A DNA stretch of 64,000 nt from Deltaproteobacteria bacterium UBA6601 (lineage in GTDB: Bacteria; Myxococcota_A; UBA796; UBA9615). A model generated the notes under the pieces. It made no database searches. It was given only the letters and a program-made list of their open reading frames with translations, and was not told the origin of the DNA. Location: contig DJIF01000052.1 of the NCBI GenBank assembly GCA_002433485.1, positions 1 to 64,000 of the forward strand, read 5' to 3'. Shown here one piece after another: positions 45,031-54,651 of the stretch (positions are counted from its first letter, which is position 1; each line of letters opens with the position of its first letter). Both the position numbers and the translations under genes were made by a program.

Positions 45031-46839
45031 TCAGCTCTCGCTGGTGACGCGAATGACCTCATCGTAGGTCGTTAAGCCCATAGCCATCTTCTTTATGGCG
45101 TACTCGCGGATGGTGATCATGCCCTCGGCGAGTGCCTCTCGACGAATGGCCTCAGCTCCTGCTTGCTGCTGGATCAGGCCGCGGATGTGTTGATTGATGG
45201 GCATGATCTCAAACACCCCGGTGCGTCCTCGGTAGCCGGTTCCCCGGCATTTTGCGCAGCCAGCACCGTAGCCAACTCGCAGCTCTCGGCCCTCAGCTCC
45301 GGGAATGTTCAGGGAGAGGATCTGGTCGTGGGTGAGCAGAGTGCTCACCTTGCAATGCTCGCAGATGCAGCGAACCAGGCGTTGGGCAACTACGCCGACC
45401 AGGACCGAAGAGAGCAGGAAAGGCAGGACCCGGAGGTCCAGCATTCGGGTCACGGAGGTCGCGGTGTCGTTGGTGTGCAGGGTGGATAGCACCAGGTGTC
45501 CGGTAAGTGCTGACTGTACCGCTGACTCTGCGGTTTCCTGATCGCGGATCTCGCCCAGCATGACGATGTCCGGGTCCTGGCGCAGGACGTTGCGTAGGGC
45601 AGAGGAGAAGGTAATACCCAGGCGTTTGTGGACCGAGATTTGATTGAACTCTTCGCGGACCATCTCGATCGGGTCTTCGATGGTGGTGATGTTGACCGCA
45701 GGGGAATAGAGGTACTGCAGCGTGCTGTAGAGGGTCGTGGTCTTGCCTGAGCCGGTTGGTCCGGTGACCAGAACCAGGCCATTGGTGCGTTCAATGAAGC
45801 TCTCAAACAGGTCTTGCTCGGTGGCGAACATGCCGAGCTGCGAGATCTCCTGGGTCAAGACGTCGGGATCAAAGACGCGAATAACCACCTTCTCGCCGAA
45901 GGCGGTTGGAACAGCGGAGACACGCAGCTCGATCTCGCTGTCCTTGAAGGTCGTCTTGAGGCGACCGTCCTGGGGACGGCGATGCTCAGCGATGTCCATC
46001 CGGGCCAGGGTCTTGACCCGACTAACCACCGCCCGGTGCACTACTTTCGGCATCACGTGAATGCGGTGCAGCACTCCATCGATGCGCAGGCGGACCTCGG
46101 ATGTCTCGCGCTTGGGCTCGATGTGAATGTCTGATGCCTGTTGGTCAAAGGCGTAGTTGAATAGGAACCAGACCGCCTGAATAACAGGTTGATCTGAGGC
46201 GTCGAGTTCTTCGACGCTCTTCATTCGGGCCAGGGCTTCCAGATTGCCCAGGTCGCCGAGGTCGTCGCTGGCTTGTTTTGCGGCCAGGTCCACAGACTTC
46301 TTGAAGCCGTGGAACTCCATGATGGTCTTGAGGATTTCTGACTTGGGGGCCAGGACCAGCTCGATTTCGGTGCCGGTGTATTTGTTGAGGCTTTCCAACA
46401 GTTCGGTATCGAAGGGGTTGGCGACCGCCAGGGTTACAACCTTGCGGGTCTTGCGGATCGGGATGATCAGGTGCCGTTCTGCAAACTGCCCTGGAAAGGT
46501 GCTGGTCACCAGCTTGTAGTCGAGCTTGGTGGGATCTGGAATAAAGAAAGGCAGGCTCAGGTGGCGGGCGACGCATTCTGTGATGTTGTGCTCGGTGAGC
46601 TTCTGGTTGTCTCGGTTGGGAATGGGAAAGGCAAAGCTGGCGATGATCTCCATCTCGCCGACTTCGTAGCTCACTCGTCTGCGGCCGAGGGCCTTGCGCA
46701 GATGCCCGCGGCGGTCGATCAGAATCCGCTTCTCCTGGATGGAGTAGCGAACCATTACGTCCTTGACCTGTCCTTCGTGCATCAGGCCGTCTGCGACCAG
46801 CATGTCACAGACCCGACCCAGGTTGGCGACCGTAAACAT
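45031..46839 (-). CDS. Type II secretion / type IV pilus ATPase (GspE/PilB family)
   Basis: 602 residues. The N-terminal MshEN-like domain (about 1-190) may bind c-di-GMP. ASDIHIEP opens the core, and Walker A GPTGSGKTTT begins at 360. The Asp box, Walker B (DIVMLGEIRDQETAESA) and a His box (GHLVLSTLHTND) are present. A tetracysteine zinc site is visible as CEHC and later CAKC in GYGAGCAKCRGTGY. The enzyme powers pseudopilus or pilus assembly at the inner membrane. No other secretion genes are nearby, so it may be an orphan copy. PilB and GspE cannot be told apart safely by eye. Confidence 0.92.
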   Translation of the reverse strand: MFTVANLGRVCDMLVADGLMHEGQVKDVMVRYSIQEKRILIDRRGHLRKALGRRRVSYEVGEMEIIASFAFPIPNRDNQKLTEHNITECVARHLSLPFFIPDPTKLDYKLVTSTFPGQFAERHLIIPIRKTRKVVTLAVANPFDTELLESLNKYTGTEIELVLAPKSEILKTIMEFHGFKKSVDLAAKQASDDLGDLGNLEALARMKSVEELDASDQPVIQAVWFLFNYAFDQQASDIHIEPKRETSEVRLRIDGVLHRIHVMPKVVHRAVVSRVKTLARMDIAEHRRPQDGRLKTTFKDSEIELRVSAVPTAFGEKVVIRVFDPDVLTQEISQLGMFATEQDLFESFIERTNGLVLVTGPTGSGKTTTLYSTLQYLYSPAVNITTIEDPIEMVREEFNQISVHKRLGITFSSALRNVLRQDPDIVMLGEIRDQETAESAVQSALTGHLVLSTLHTNDTATSVTRMLDLRVLPFLLSSVLVGVVAQRLVRCICEHCKVSTLLTHDQILSLNIPGAEGRELRVGYGAGCAKCRGTGYRGRTGVFEIMPINQHIRGLIQQQAGAEAIRREALAEGMITIREYAIKKMAMGLTTYDEVIRVTSES

Positions 46840-46895
46840 TGAGCCCCGTCGGTTGGCGCCCTCACCCTCGACAGGCTGGGCTGCTTCCTATCACG

Positions 46896-47930
46896 CTACC
46901 AGAACTTGCGGGGAAGCCAGCGTCGTACCGTTGCACTCGGGTTTGCAGAGCTGGCTTCGGGAGCGGCTTCTGTTGGTTGATGTTGGGCTAGAAACGAGTC
47001 CACTTCCGCGAGCATGGGCCGGATTTCTTCGATGTGTCGGGTCCAGCTGGTTGCAGGGATTGCCGCCAGGGCACAGTTGCGATCATCAAGCCAGCTGAGC
47101 CGCCCAGGAAAGGCGCGCTCGAGATCTTCGAAGGGCAGGAGATAGAGGGGCGATCCGGCTCCACTCTCGAGGTCTGCGCTGAGCAATATGAATTCAGGAT
47201 CTCGCAATAGCGTAGCCCGATCGGGGGCGATCAGCTGGGCAACCACGGACTGGCCAGAACGGCCGTCGAGAATCATTGGATTGGCCAGATGAAAGCCTTC
47301 GAAACCGCGTGCTTCGATGCTGTGGCGGATGGCCTCTAGTAGGAGTTCGCTTAATTGTTCGGGGTCCTGTCCTGAAAGCCCCCTCCGGTCCCAGGTTCTA
47401 GGTCCGATCGCCGCGATCCCGGAAGGTCCGCCAATCCGAACGATCTCACCGTGGTTGATGATCGAGCTGCGAATGCCCTGGGCGCCATCTTCACATTCGC
47501 GCCAGTAATCATCATCCTCGTCGAGCAGTCGTTGCCTTAGCTCTTCGGCTTCGTAGAGGCCCGGCATCTCGCCGGTGACCTGGATGGCTGGGCAGTGGGT
47601 CATCTCACTCAAGGCGCAGGCGGCCTCAACCCCGAGCTGCCAGTCGGTCCAGGTTGACAGGGGCTTGAGGCAGACGCGGATCCTCAGTGCACCGCTTGCC
47701 TTTTCTAAGATGATGTCGGCGCCGCGGGTGGTGGCTCCGGTGATGAACATCTCGACCCGCTCGTCGGGCCACGGGCACCAGCTCGCGCGGCGAACGCCAC
47801 AGTCCAGATCGAGAGCCTGCTCGGTGCTTAGCTGGACGGTGGTGCCGAATACTTGGTCGAGTTCGTCCAGCAGGTTGGCAAGCGGGGGCAGGTCCGCGAG
47901 CAGGGTGTCCAGTTCCAGGAACAGGGCCAT
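46896..47930 (-). CDS. Hypothetical cytosolic protein
   Basis: About 344 residues from the ATG at 47930; a TTG six bases earlier is also possible. The previous gene's stop ends 3 bp upstream, so co-transcription with the repeat lipoprotein is likely. No signal peptide or membrane helix. It is acidic, with alternating strands and helices (TTRGADIILEKASGALRIRV) and a Pro/Ser-rich tail. I do not recognise a family; it could be a chaperone or regulator for the neighbouring lipoprotein, but this is a guess. Confidence 0.7.
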   Translation of the reverse strand: MALFLELDTLLADLPPLANLLDELDQVFGTTVQLSTEQALDLDCGVRRASWCPWPDERVEMFITGATTRGADIILEKASGALRIRVCLKPLSTWTDWQLGVEAACALSEMTHCPAIQVTGEMPGLYEAEELRQRLLDEDDDYWRECEDGAQGIRSSIINHGEIVRIGGPSGIAAIGPRTWDRRGLSGQDPEQLSELLLEAIRHSIEARGFEGFHLANPMILDGRSGQSVVAQLIAPDRATLLRDPEFILLSADLESGAGSPLYLLPFEDLERAFPGRLSWLDDRNCALAAIPATSWTRHIEEIRPMLAEVDSFLAQHQPTEAAPEASSANPSATVRRWLPRKFW

Positions 47931-47932
47931 GC

Positions 47933-50884
47933 TCAAGGCTCCATAGCACGGCGAAGGGTTAGCAGCCGGGCGTTGTCCGGGTCGAGAATCGCGACACTAT
48001 CCAGCGCTCGGCCTGCCATCTCAAAGTTCCCCAGGGTGAACCAGGCCTGTGCGAGGGCGATCAACGGTGCGGCCCGACTTGGCTGCCAGCTCAGCCAGAG
48101 CTCGGCCAACTCGATGGCCAGCTCGGGATCCTGGAGCCCGTGGCTCTCGGGGTGGCCGAGAACCTGAGCCCAGCGACCGACCAGGGAGGAGGCCCGGTTG
48201 TTGATGGAGGGGTCGCCGGGGAGCAGCTCCCTGGCCTCTATACAGAGGCCTGCCAGCGCGCGGGGGTCTGCTCGCTGCGCAGCCAGCTGAGCGGCCTCAA
48301 GCCGCGCGATAGCTGGCCAGCGTTCCGCCAGCGGGTGGTCTTTGCCCTGTTGCGTAAACCAGCTGCGCCAGCGGGCCGCATCAAAGTCCTCGCCGGTTCC
48401 TGTAACCAGAGTCAGCCAGCTTCCCAATGCTCCGGTTCCCCGGCGGCCGCCCGGGTTGTCTTGACTGGGATGTTCCAGGGTCGCGATGAGGATTCGGAGG
48501 CCAGCAGTCTCGCCATGAGCGATCAGCAGTCGGGCCGAGGCGCGTCGCAGTTGGATCACGTTGGCTTCCTCGCCGATTTTGCGCACGAAGTTCAATTCTT
48601 CGGGATTTAGCCCTTGCTCGGGTGCGATGACATGCTGGTAGAAGCGGTCTTGCAGGGCTTTCCATTGTTGCCGCACAGAAAGTCCAGTGAATGACGCCTC
48701 GCTCAGGGGTGGTGCCGGCAGGGTGCTAGCTGGAACTGCCCTGTTGCCTGGCTCTGGAGTTTCAGGGTCCGGGCTTAGCAGTGCCTCCTGCCATGCAATG
48801 GGGGGGAATCCCAAGGCGGGCTCAAGGGTGTTGGGAGACCAGCCGGGACTGGACAGGAATGTGTCGAGGCCGGCAGCATTCTCATTGGCCATCCAGGTGC
48901 TGTCGTTGCGCGGGATCGCGCCAGGTCGCGCCTGACCTTCCAGGTAGCTGTCGTTACCACCGAGATCAATGAACATAGCCGTCGGCGACATGCCTGGGTC
49001 TCGGGTTGCTTGGGCGTGGCCCAGCCCCTCTCTGGTGCTGTCGTAGCGGTCATCGCCGCCATCATCGACCAGCAGCCCCAGAGCCCGAGGTTGGCGGGCA
49101 TATCCCATGCCTCGGCCGATCTCCGCCGCGGCCTCTCTGCTGTGCAGGGCGACCCGGTACTGGTCATTTGCCAGGCCTTGATCCCAGAGAACCCCTAGAG
49201 AGCGGTCGTCGGCAGCGCCTTGGGCCAGTTGACTGCTCTCATAGCGGTCCTGTCCTCCGCCATCGAGCAGGATTGCACCGGCTAGATGTTCTGCGGCGCC
49301 CTGGCAGCTTCGTCCGCAGATGTATTGGTCGTTACCTTGTCGGTCGAGGTGAAGCCCGAGCGACAGGAACCAGCTGCTGCCTTGACCCATAGACCAGGCG
49401 AAATTGCGGTCGTCTCCTTGTCGGTCGTAGAGCAGTCCGGTGCCTCCATGGAGACTTAAGTCGAGGTTCCATGGAAATGGCCGGGTTCCCCAGCCAGCTC
49501 CCTGGCCACCACCGCTGGCGATGCCGAAAGGCGGTGCTCCGGGCACGCCGAGGTTGCGTTGGTCGTTTCCGGCCAGATCCAGGTAGGCCCCCAGGCCTGC
49601 GGTTGAGGCGAAGCCCTGAGCCCGGCCCGAAGCGGCGGCGACATCGTTGCCGGATTCGTCGATCAGCAGCCCAAGCCCGAAGGCTCCGGCTCCCTGGGCA
49701 AAGCCGGTGCTGCGGTAGCTGTCGTTGCCGCCGCGGTCCCATAAAATTCCGCAGCCCATGAAGCCGGCCCCCTGTGATTGAGCCCCTGCAGCGTAGCGAT
49801 CGGAGCCTTCACCCCAGTCGACCAGGGCGCCGATACCCAGGAACCCGGCTCCTTGAGCATGGCCTCGCTCATTGCGGTAGCTGTCATTGCCGCCCAGATC
49901 GATGGCCAGACTGAGGGAGGAGGAGAGCGAACCAGTGGCGCCAGCGTTGTTGTGCCACTCATCGTCGCCGCCTGGATCGATCAGCAGAAATGCGTCTTCC
50001 TTGTGCAGGTCGCTGCCCGTTCCGCCGACGATGATCGGGCCGAAGCGACTGTTGAGGTGGAGCAGCAGCCCTTCGCTTGGGGGCAACTCTTTAGCGGCCT
50101 CAGCCAGGGCTGGTATGCGGCGCTCCAGTTCAAGCAGTAACCGGGCGGCGTCGTCGAGTATTGCACCGTGGTTGATAAAGATTGCGTTGCTCAGGAATTC
50201 CAACTGCACTCCGACTGGATGCGTAAAGAACCGATATTCACCGCTGTCGCGGTCCAGGAAGAACTCTTCAGCAGCCCGGTCAGGGCGTCGGATCAAACCT
50301 TCCAACTGGTACCACTGCTCAGCATGGAGTTCGATGTCTTCCAGCACCCCTGCCAGCTGAATCAGCTCCCTGGTGAAGGCCAGCGGGAGCTTTGCAGTCT
50401 GTAGCTTCCCTTGTTGCGAAGCGAAGACCGCGCGAGGCAGGGGTGCAGGGGAGTGAGTCCTCAGTCTGGGCGGTGCTGTGCCGTTCAGCCGGGTGGGAGC
50501 TAGCTGTTCGACTGCAGTGGCTTGGGAGCCGGCTGCCGAGAGGCTTCGCAGCGCGCTGAGCAGGGCAGCGGGACTCTGTGCGTCATCCAACATCTTCGCG
50601 CGCTGGTCTGCCCAGGGAGGAAAACTCAGCGGTTGGGCCAGAGCTCCGTCAATGAGGGCTGAGCGGAGGGGCAGTTGGTAGCCGGCCTGCTCGGCATCAG
50701 GGAGGCTGAGAGAGGATCGATCGCGTTGCAGCAGCTGCAGCAGGGTGTCGATTGGTGCAGCCCCTTCGGCAGGGTCAGGCCCGGGCATAGGAGCCTGCTG
50801 CTTCGGGCAGCCAACAGCGACCAGCACGATTAGCCACAGCAGCGCCCAGCTAAGCGGCAACCGGGGCAGCAGTTTGGTGATCAC
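47933..50884 (-). CDS. Large lipoprotein with twelve Asp/Gly-rich solenoid-like repeats
   Basis: 983 residues from a GTG that overlaps the kinase stop (GTGA). The signal ends in lipobox AVGC. After a helical N-terminal part (about 30-300) comes a run of twelve units of about 26 residues: D-x-G-G-(N/D)-D-x-Y, a variable stretch, Q-G-A-G, then G-(I/L)-(L/G)-(I/L/V). The first Asp cluster resembles calcium sites of RTX or beta-roll repeats. The C-terminal 270 residues are helical and TPR-like (LIALAQAWFTLGNFEMAGRA). No known family is recalled. It is probably an outer-membrane surface or periplasmic solenoid. Confidence 0.83.
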   Translation of the reverse strand: MITKLLPRLPLSWALLWLIVLVAVGCPKQQAPMPGPDPAEGAAPIDTLLQLLQRDRSSLSLPDAEQAGYQLPLRSALIDGALAQPLSFPPWADQRAKMLDDAQSPAALLSALRSLSAAGSQATAVEQLAPTRLNGTAPPRLRTHSPAPLPRAVFASQQGKLQTAKLPLAFTRELIQLAGVLEDIELHAEQWYQLEGLIRRPDRAAEEFFLDRDSGEYRFFTHPVGVQLEFLSNAIFINHGAILDDAARLLLELERRIPALAEAAKELPPSEGLLLHLNSRFGPIIVGGTGSDLHKEDAFLLIDPGGDDEWHNNAGATGSLSSSLSLAIDLGGNDSYRNERGHAQGAGFLGIGALVDWGEGSDRYAAGAQSQGAGFMGCGILWDRGGNDSYRSTGFAQGAGAFGLGLLIDESGNDVAAASGRAQGFASTAGLGAYLDLAGNDQRNLGVPGAPPFGIASGGGQGAGWGTRPFPWNLDLSLHGGTGLLYDRQGDDRNFAWSMGQGSSWFLSLGLHLDRQGNDQYICGRSCQGAAEHLAGAILLDGGGQDRYESSQLAQGAADDRSLGVLWDQGLANDQYRVALHSREAAAEIGRGMGYARQPRALGLLVDDGGDDRYDSTREGLGHAQATRDPGMSPTAMFIDLGGNDSYLEGQARPGAIPRNDSTWMANENAAGLDTFLSSPGWSPNTLEPALGFPPIAWQEALLSPDPETPEPGNRAVPASTLPAPPLSEASFTGLSVRQQWKALQDRFYQHVIAPEQGLNPEELNFVRKIGEEANVIQLRRASARLLIAHGETAGLRILIATLEHPSQDNPGGRRGTGALGSWLTLVTGTGEDFDAARWRSWFTQQGKDHPLAERWPAIARLEAAQLAAQRADPRALAGLCIEARELLPGDPSINNRASSLVGRWAQVLGHPESHGLQDPELAIELAELWLSWQPSRAAPLIALAQAWFTLGNFEMAGRALDSVAILDPDNARLLTLRRAMEP
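48920..49978 (-). repeat. Twelve tandem protein repeats of about 26 residues inside the lipoprotein gene
   Basis: Units begin DPGGDDEW, DLGGNDSY, DWGEGSDRY, DRGGNDSY, DESGND, DLAGND, DRQGDD, DRQGNDQY, DGGGQDRY, DQGLANDQY, DDGGDDRY and DLGGNDSY. Most go on to a QGA or AQG element and a short hydrophobic strand. The sixth unit has a long Trp/Pro-rich insertion. Confidence 0.8.
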
Positions 50885-51513
50885 AGTATGAAAGGCTCCA
50901 TGGCGCGCTGTACTTCCAGGCGGTCGACGAAGTCGGAGATGTAGTCGAGCTTTTCGGTATTGATTTCCACCACTGGGCTGAGATCGTAGGTGTCGAACCA
51001 GCGGTCATAGAGAACATTGAGTTGTTTGAGATAGCTGCTGGGAATCTCCTGTTCATTCTGGCGACCCCGCTTGCGAATCCGTTTACGGATCGAGCGCACC
51101 GAACAGGTGAGCCGGATCAGCAGGTCGGGTGGAGCCAGAGCTTCCTGCATCGCTTGGTAGAGGTCATTGTAGGTCCTGAAGTCTCGGTTATCGATGTAGC
51201 CAAGGTTGTGGAGATGTCTGGCAAAGATCTCCGCGTCTTCGTAGATGGTCCGATCCTGAACTACGGTCTGTGGTTCAGCCATCAGTTCCATGTGCAGCCG
51301 AAACTTATGGGACAGAAAGCTGATCTGGGAGTGAAAAGACCAGCGTTTCATATCTCCGTAGAAATCATCGAGGTAGGGATTGAGGAGATTGGGCTCCACA
51401 AAGGGACGGAAACCGTAGGTCTGGCACAGGAAGTCAACAAGGGTGGTCTTTCCAGCTCCGATATTGCCCGCTATGGCAATGAACTTGCGCGGTTTGGCCC
51501 TTGCGTGAGACAC
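50881..51513 (-). CDS. Deoxynucleoside kinase
   Basis: 210 residues. P-loop GNIGAGKT (16-23) and the DRTIYEDAEIFA segment match the dGK/dCK/dAK family of deoxynucleoside kinases (usual motif DRSIYED). The lid-like RKRIRKRGRQNEQ holds the Arg cluster. It phosphorylates deoxynucleosides in the salvage of dNTP precursors. The stop is overlapped by the start of the repeat lipoprotein gene, an unlikely functional pair; co-transcription may be accidental. 155 bp divide it from the divergent AgmX-type gene. Confidence 0.92.
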   Translation of the reverse strand: MSHARAKPRKFIAIAGNIGAGKTTLVDFLCQTYGFRPFVEPNLLNPYLDDFYGDMKRWSFHSQISFLSHKFRLHMELMAEPQTVVQDRTIYEDAEIFARHLHNLGYIDNRDFRTYNDLYQAMQEALAPPDLLIRLTCSVRSIRKRIRKRGRQNEQEIPSSYLKQLNVLYDRWFDTYDLSPVVEINTEKLDYISDFVDRLEVQRAMEPFIL

Positions 51514-51668
51514 CGCTGGAGACTAGCTCAACTTGGTCAGGCCGTGGGCGTGTCGGGGGCGTGCATTGCTGCGGATCATTGACTTGAACCGGGCCCTAAC
51601 GTAGAAATCTGCCTCCTCTCGGCTCAAGCTGCCCCCGATCGCTCCACTCTCGCGCCCAAGGGAGTCCC

Positions 51669-53594
51669 ATGAAGGTCGTCTGTGACAACTGTCAAGCTGT
51701 CTACAAGATCGCTGATAACAAGCTGGTCAAGGAGATAAATCGGGCAACTTGTAAGCGATGTGGTCATAAGATCATCATCTTTCAGCACAACCCGGCTTCG
51801 GCCCGCTCAACTTTGATGGGGCAGGTTGCTCCAGTGTCCGAGGCGCCTGCAGCTGGGCAGTCTCAAGCCGGGCAGTCTCAAGAGGACATTGAGAAGCTGG
51901 CGCAAATGACCGGTAGCGGCCTTCCGTCGCTGGGTAGTCTGACCAAGGAACTGCGCGCTATCTCCAGTCCGGCTCCTGCTGCCGCAGCAGCATCTATTGG
52001 TCCCGAGCAGACCGCTGGGCCGCCCGCTCCGGTGGTCCCGGCTGCTATACCCGCAGCCCCATCAGCAGCGCCCCCGGGTACCGGGGTTCCGGGGCTCAGG
52101 CCGCCAACCGGTGCTACCGCCGATAATCCGGTTGTGTCCGCCGACAATGGGGTCTCCTCAGCTGCTGTGCGTGGAGCGGACCTTGCTCCGCCTCCACCGC
52201 CACCGCCACCGCCGGCCTCGGCCATTCCGCCAAGCGATAGCCCTGCCACTAAGGTATATCGAGGTCCATCTCCAACCGGCCCGGTTCTGAGCGCTGCTGC
52301 CAGTCAGAGCGCGGTAGGTGCTGGGGCGGTACCTAGCCTGCCTGATAGCGATACAACTGCTCCGCACAGTTATCCACCTCCTGTGGAGTCCCCCGGTCCT
52401 GCCCCGCTAGCCGTTCCGCCTTCGGTGCCTGTGCCCGGAGTGGTTCAGGGAGTGCAGACCGCTGCGTTGCCAAGCCCGGCTCCGGCTCCCGGCTCGCCGC
52501 TGCTCGGTACCGCAGGCCTCATGGGCGCTTTGTCCTTTGTCGGTCTGCTGTTGGTGATCCTGGTGCCTGGAGTGGTGTCGACAGTGGGCTATGTCCTCGC
52601 CGGCTTCGGCGCAGCTTCGACGATGGCGCTGGCACTGGTTACCGAGAAGGGGCGCTTACCTGAGAAGCAGCCCATCGGCTTGGTGCTTGGCTTGGCGATG
52701 GGCATTGGCTGTGGTGGATTGGCTTTGGCGATTCAGAGTCTCGATGCGTCTTCGGAGACTTCAGTGGAGACGGTCGCCAGTTCGACAGTTGCACCCCCGC
52801 CCCCAGTAGCTGTTGGGCAGCCTGCTCTCGCGGCTGCCGGCGATGCGGGTGATCTAGCGGCTGAAGAAGCTCTTCCCGGGGGGGAGCAACTGGAGCAGAG
52901 TGATCTTGCGGCGGTGGCTGAGCAGCCTGCCGGGCCTGCAGATCCAGCCCCAGCGGCGCGGGCTGACAGCCGCCCCACTGTGGTCGGCAGCAAACGAGCC
53001 AGTAAGCGTAGCTCCAACCCGCCGGTGTTCCCAGAGCTGTCTGCTGAGAGCCGTGCAGAACTGCAGGATATCGCTTCGAGTAACAGCAGTATCGGCTCGA
53101 CCGAGCAGCGTCGATCCCGTAGTAGCGCGCAGACCTCGCGAACCCGCAGTAGCAGGCAGGGGATTGCGCGCAGTGAGCCTACGACTTCCTATTCGGGCAG
53201 CAGCTCTGACCGTCGGGCCTCTGATTCGGTCGCCAGTGCCTCTGCCTCTCGCAAGCGCCGTGCGGTACCCAAGGCTCCTAAGGAGAAGAGTGCTGCTGCT
53301 ACGGCCACTGGGCCTAACGAGTTTATTATCAAGACCATCATTGGCAGCAATAAGGCGATTAAGCGTTGCATCAGTTCGCAGCGTTCTCGCGACCCGGATC
53401 TTTCGGGCAAGATCTACGTCAAGTTCAAGCTTGCTCCGAGCGGTCAGGTCTCTCGTGCCAGGGTTACGACGTCTCGCTATGCAGGCACCGCTCTTGATAC
53501 CTGCATCAGTCGTGAGGTCAATGCACTTGAGTTCCCGCCGTTTAGCGGCAAGTCGACCAACGTCACCTATCCGTTGCTGGTGGTTGGCGACTGA
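51669..53594 (+). CDS. MJ0042 zinc-finger protein with AgmX/PglI-type C-terminal domain
   Basis: 641 residues. The N-terminus VVCDNCQAVYKIADNKL and CKRCGHKIII is an MJ0042 zinc finger. A long Pro/Ala-rich region (about 90-290) follows. Two hydrophobic stretches near 280-340 (LMGALSFVGLLLVILVPG, VSTVGYVLAGFG) cross the membrane. After a Ser/Arg-rich linker, the last 95 residues (IIKTIIGSNKAIKRCISSQ through NVTYPLLVVG) are the TonB-like AgmX/PglI C-terminal domain found in myxobacterial motility and envelope proteins. Cys pairs at the end may be disulfide bonded. Its exact role is not known. An AAGGGAG site precedes the ATG. Confidence 0.86.
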   Translation: MKVVCDNCQAVYKIADNKLVKEINRATCKRCGHKIIIFQHNPASARSTLMGQVAPVSEAPAAGQSQAGQSQEDIEKLAQMTGSGLPSLGSLTKELRAISSPAPAAAAASIGPEQTAGPPAPVVPAAIPAAPSAAPPGTGVPGLRPPTGATADNPVVSADNGVSSAAVRGADLAPPPPPPPPPASAIPPSDSPATKVYRGPSPTGPVLSAAASQSAVGAGAVPSLPDSDTTAPHSYPPPVESPGPAPLAVPPSVPVPGVVQGVQTAALPSPAPAPGSPLLGTAGLMGALSFVGLLLVILVPGVVSTVGYVLAGFGAASTMALALVTEKGRLPEKQPIGLVLGLAMGIGCGGLALAIQSLDASSETSVETVASSTVAPPPPVAVGQPALAAAGDAGDLAAEEALPGGEQLEQSDLAAVAEQPAGPADPAPAARADSRPTVVGSKRASKRSSNPPVFPELSAESRAELQDIASSNSSIGSTEQRRSRSSAQTSRTRSSRQGIARSEPTTSYSGSSSDRRASDSVASASASRKRRAVPKAPKEKSAAATATGPNEFIIKTIIGSNKAIKRCISSQRSRDPDLSGKIYVKFKLAPSGQVSRARVTTSRYAGTALDTCISREVNALEFPPFSGKSTNVTYPLLVVGD

Positions 53595-53617
53595 TTGCAG
53601 AACTCGGCAGTGGCGCG

Positions 53618-54550
53618 GTGAGCAAGATCGAATCCATCGACGCCGCATCTTCAGCTCCGATTCGCTCTCCGCAGCAGCTGAACTTTGCGCTTGAGGAACT
53701 GCCTCAGCTCCCCCTTGGCCAGCGGATCTTGATGGTGGATCCCGGCTACTTCGATGTGGAGTCGACCGGTAATCCCCACATGCGGGGCAATATCGGCCGG
53801 ATTGATCGTTTTACAGCGCGACAGCAGTGGCTCGCCTTGCGGGCCTGCTATGAAGGACTCGGGCTTGGAGTCGACGTCCTTGAATCGGTCCCTTTGTTGC
53901 CGGATCTGGTGTTCTCAGCGAACCAGGTGTTGCCGGTTCCGCCCGGACTGTTGGCTGAAGGTCCCGCAGTGGTCCCGTCGATCATGCGCTCCGCGCGGCG
54001 CCAGGCCGAGGTCCCTCATGTGGCAGGCTTCTTTGCCAACAAGGGGTTGCATATCGAGCCCTTGAATCCGAATCTGGTGCCGCGCTTTGAAGGTTCTGGT
54101 GACGCTCTTTGGGTCCCGGGCCGGGCCGCTCTCCTCGGTGCTGTAGGTCCCCGGAGTGCTCGGCAGGCGTATGAATTTCTGCATGCCTGGACCGGGGTGA
54201 CCTTGGTGCAGCTTAAGCTCGTTGACATCCGTTTTTACCACCTCGACACCTGCCTTTCGGTGCTCGATGAACGCACTGCTGTTTACTTTCCGGATGCCTT
54301 TGATGCGGCAGGCAACGCGTTGCTCGAGGCTCTCTTTCCGACGCTCGTGGCCGTCCATGAAGAAGAGGCCATGGCGATGGTGTGTAATGGTCACTGTCCC
54401 GACGGCAAGCACTATCTGGTACAGCGTGGCTGTGCGCGGGTCGCCCATCTCCTAGCTGCAGCTGGATTCGAGGTCATCGAGCTCGATACCAGCGAGTTTC
54501 TGCTCTCGGGTGGCTCGGTGTTCTGCATGAAGCAGCAGTACTGGGCTTGA
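53618..54550 (+). CDS. DDAH/amidinotransferase-superfamily guanidino-modifying enzyme
   Basis: 310 residues from a GTG 23 bp after the AgmX-type gene. Family marks are the substrate loop FSANQV, FEGSGD (158-163), the catalytic His208 in FYHLDTCLSVLD and the nucleophile Cys303 in SGGSVFCMKQQYW. These proteins hydrolyse or transfer guanidino groups of arginine or methylarginines through a thiouronium intermediate. The closest types are dimethylarginine dimethylaminohydrolase-like or arginine-amidinotransferase-like. No signal peptide, so it is cytosolic. The next gene encodes a peptidylarginine deiminase of the same fold superfamily. Confidence 0.87.
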   Translation: MSKIESIDAASSAPIRSPQQLNFALEELPQLPLGQRILMVDPGYFDVESTGNPHMRGNIGRIDRFTARQQWLALRACYEGLGLGVDVLESVPLLPDLVFSANQVLPVPPGLLAEGPAVVPSIMRSARRQAEVPHVAGFFANKGLHIEPLNPNLVPRFEGSGDALWVPGRAALLGAVGPRSARQAYEFLHAWTGVTLVQLKLVDIRFYHLDTCLSVLDERTAVYFPDAFDAAGNALLEALFPTLVAVHEEEAMAMVCNGHCPDGKHYLVQRGCARVAHLLAAAGFEVIELDTSEFLLSGGSVFCMKQQYWA

Positions 54551-54569
54551 GCCCGGCTGCATGGGATTG

Positions 54570-54601
54570 TTGCCGGGAGGTCCCCGGGAATGCCCTATAA
54601 T
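54570..54601 (+). promoter_or_regulatory. Possible promoter of the PAD gene
   Basis: A perfect TATAAT lies at 54596-54601, with TTGCCG at 54570-54575. The 20-bp spacing is long. The strong -10 suggests the PAD gene has its own promoter, with a leader of about 55 bases. Confidence 0.5.
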
Positions 54602-54651
54602 CGCGGCCCTTGCGGTGCGATGCTTCGCCGGTCGCAAGCTGCGATTTCTGT

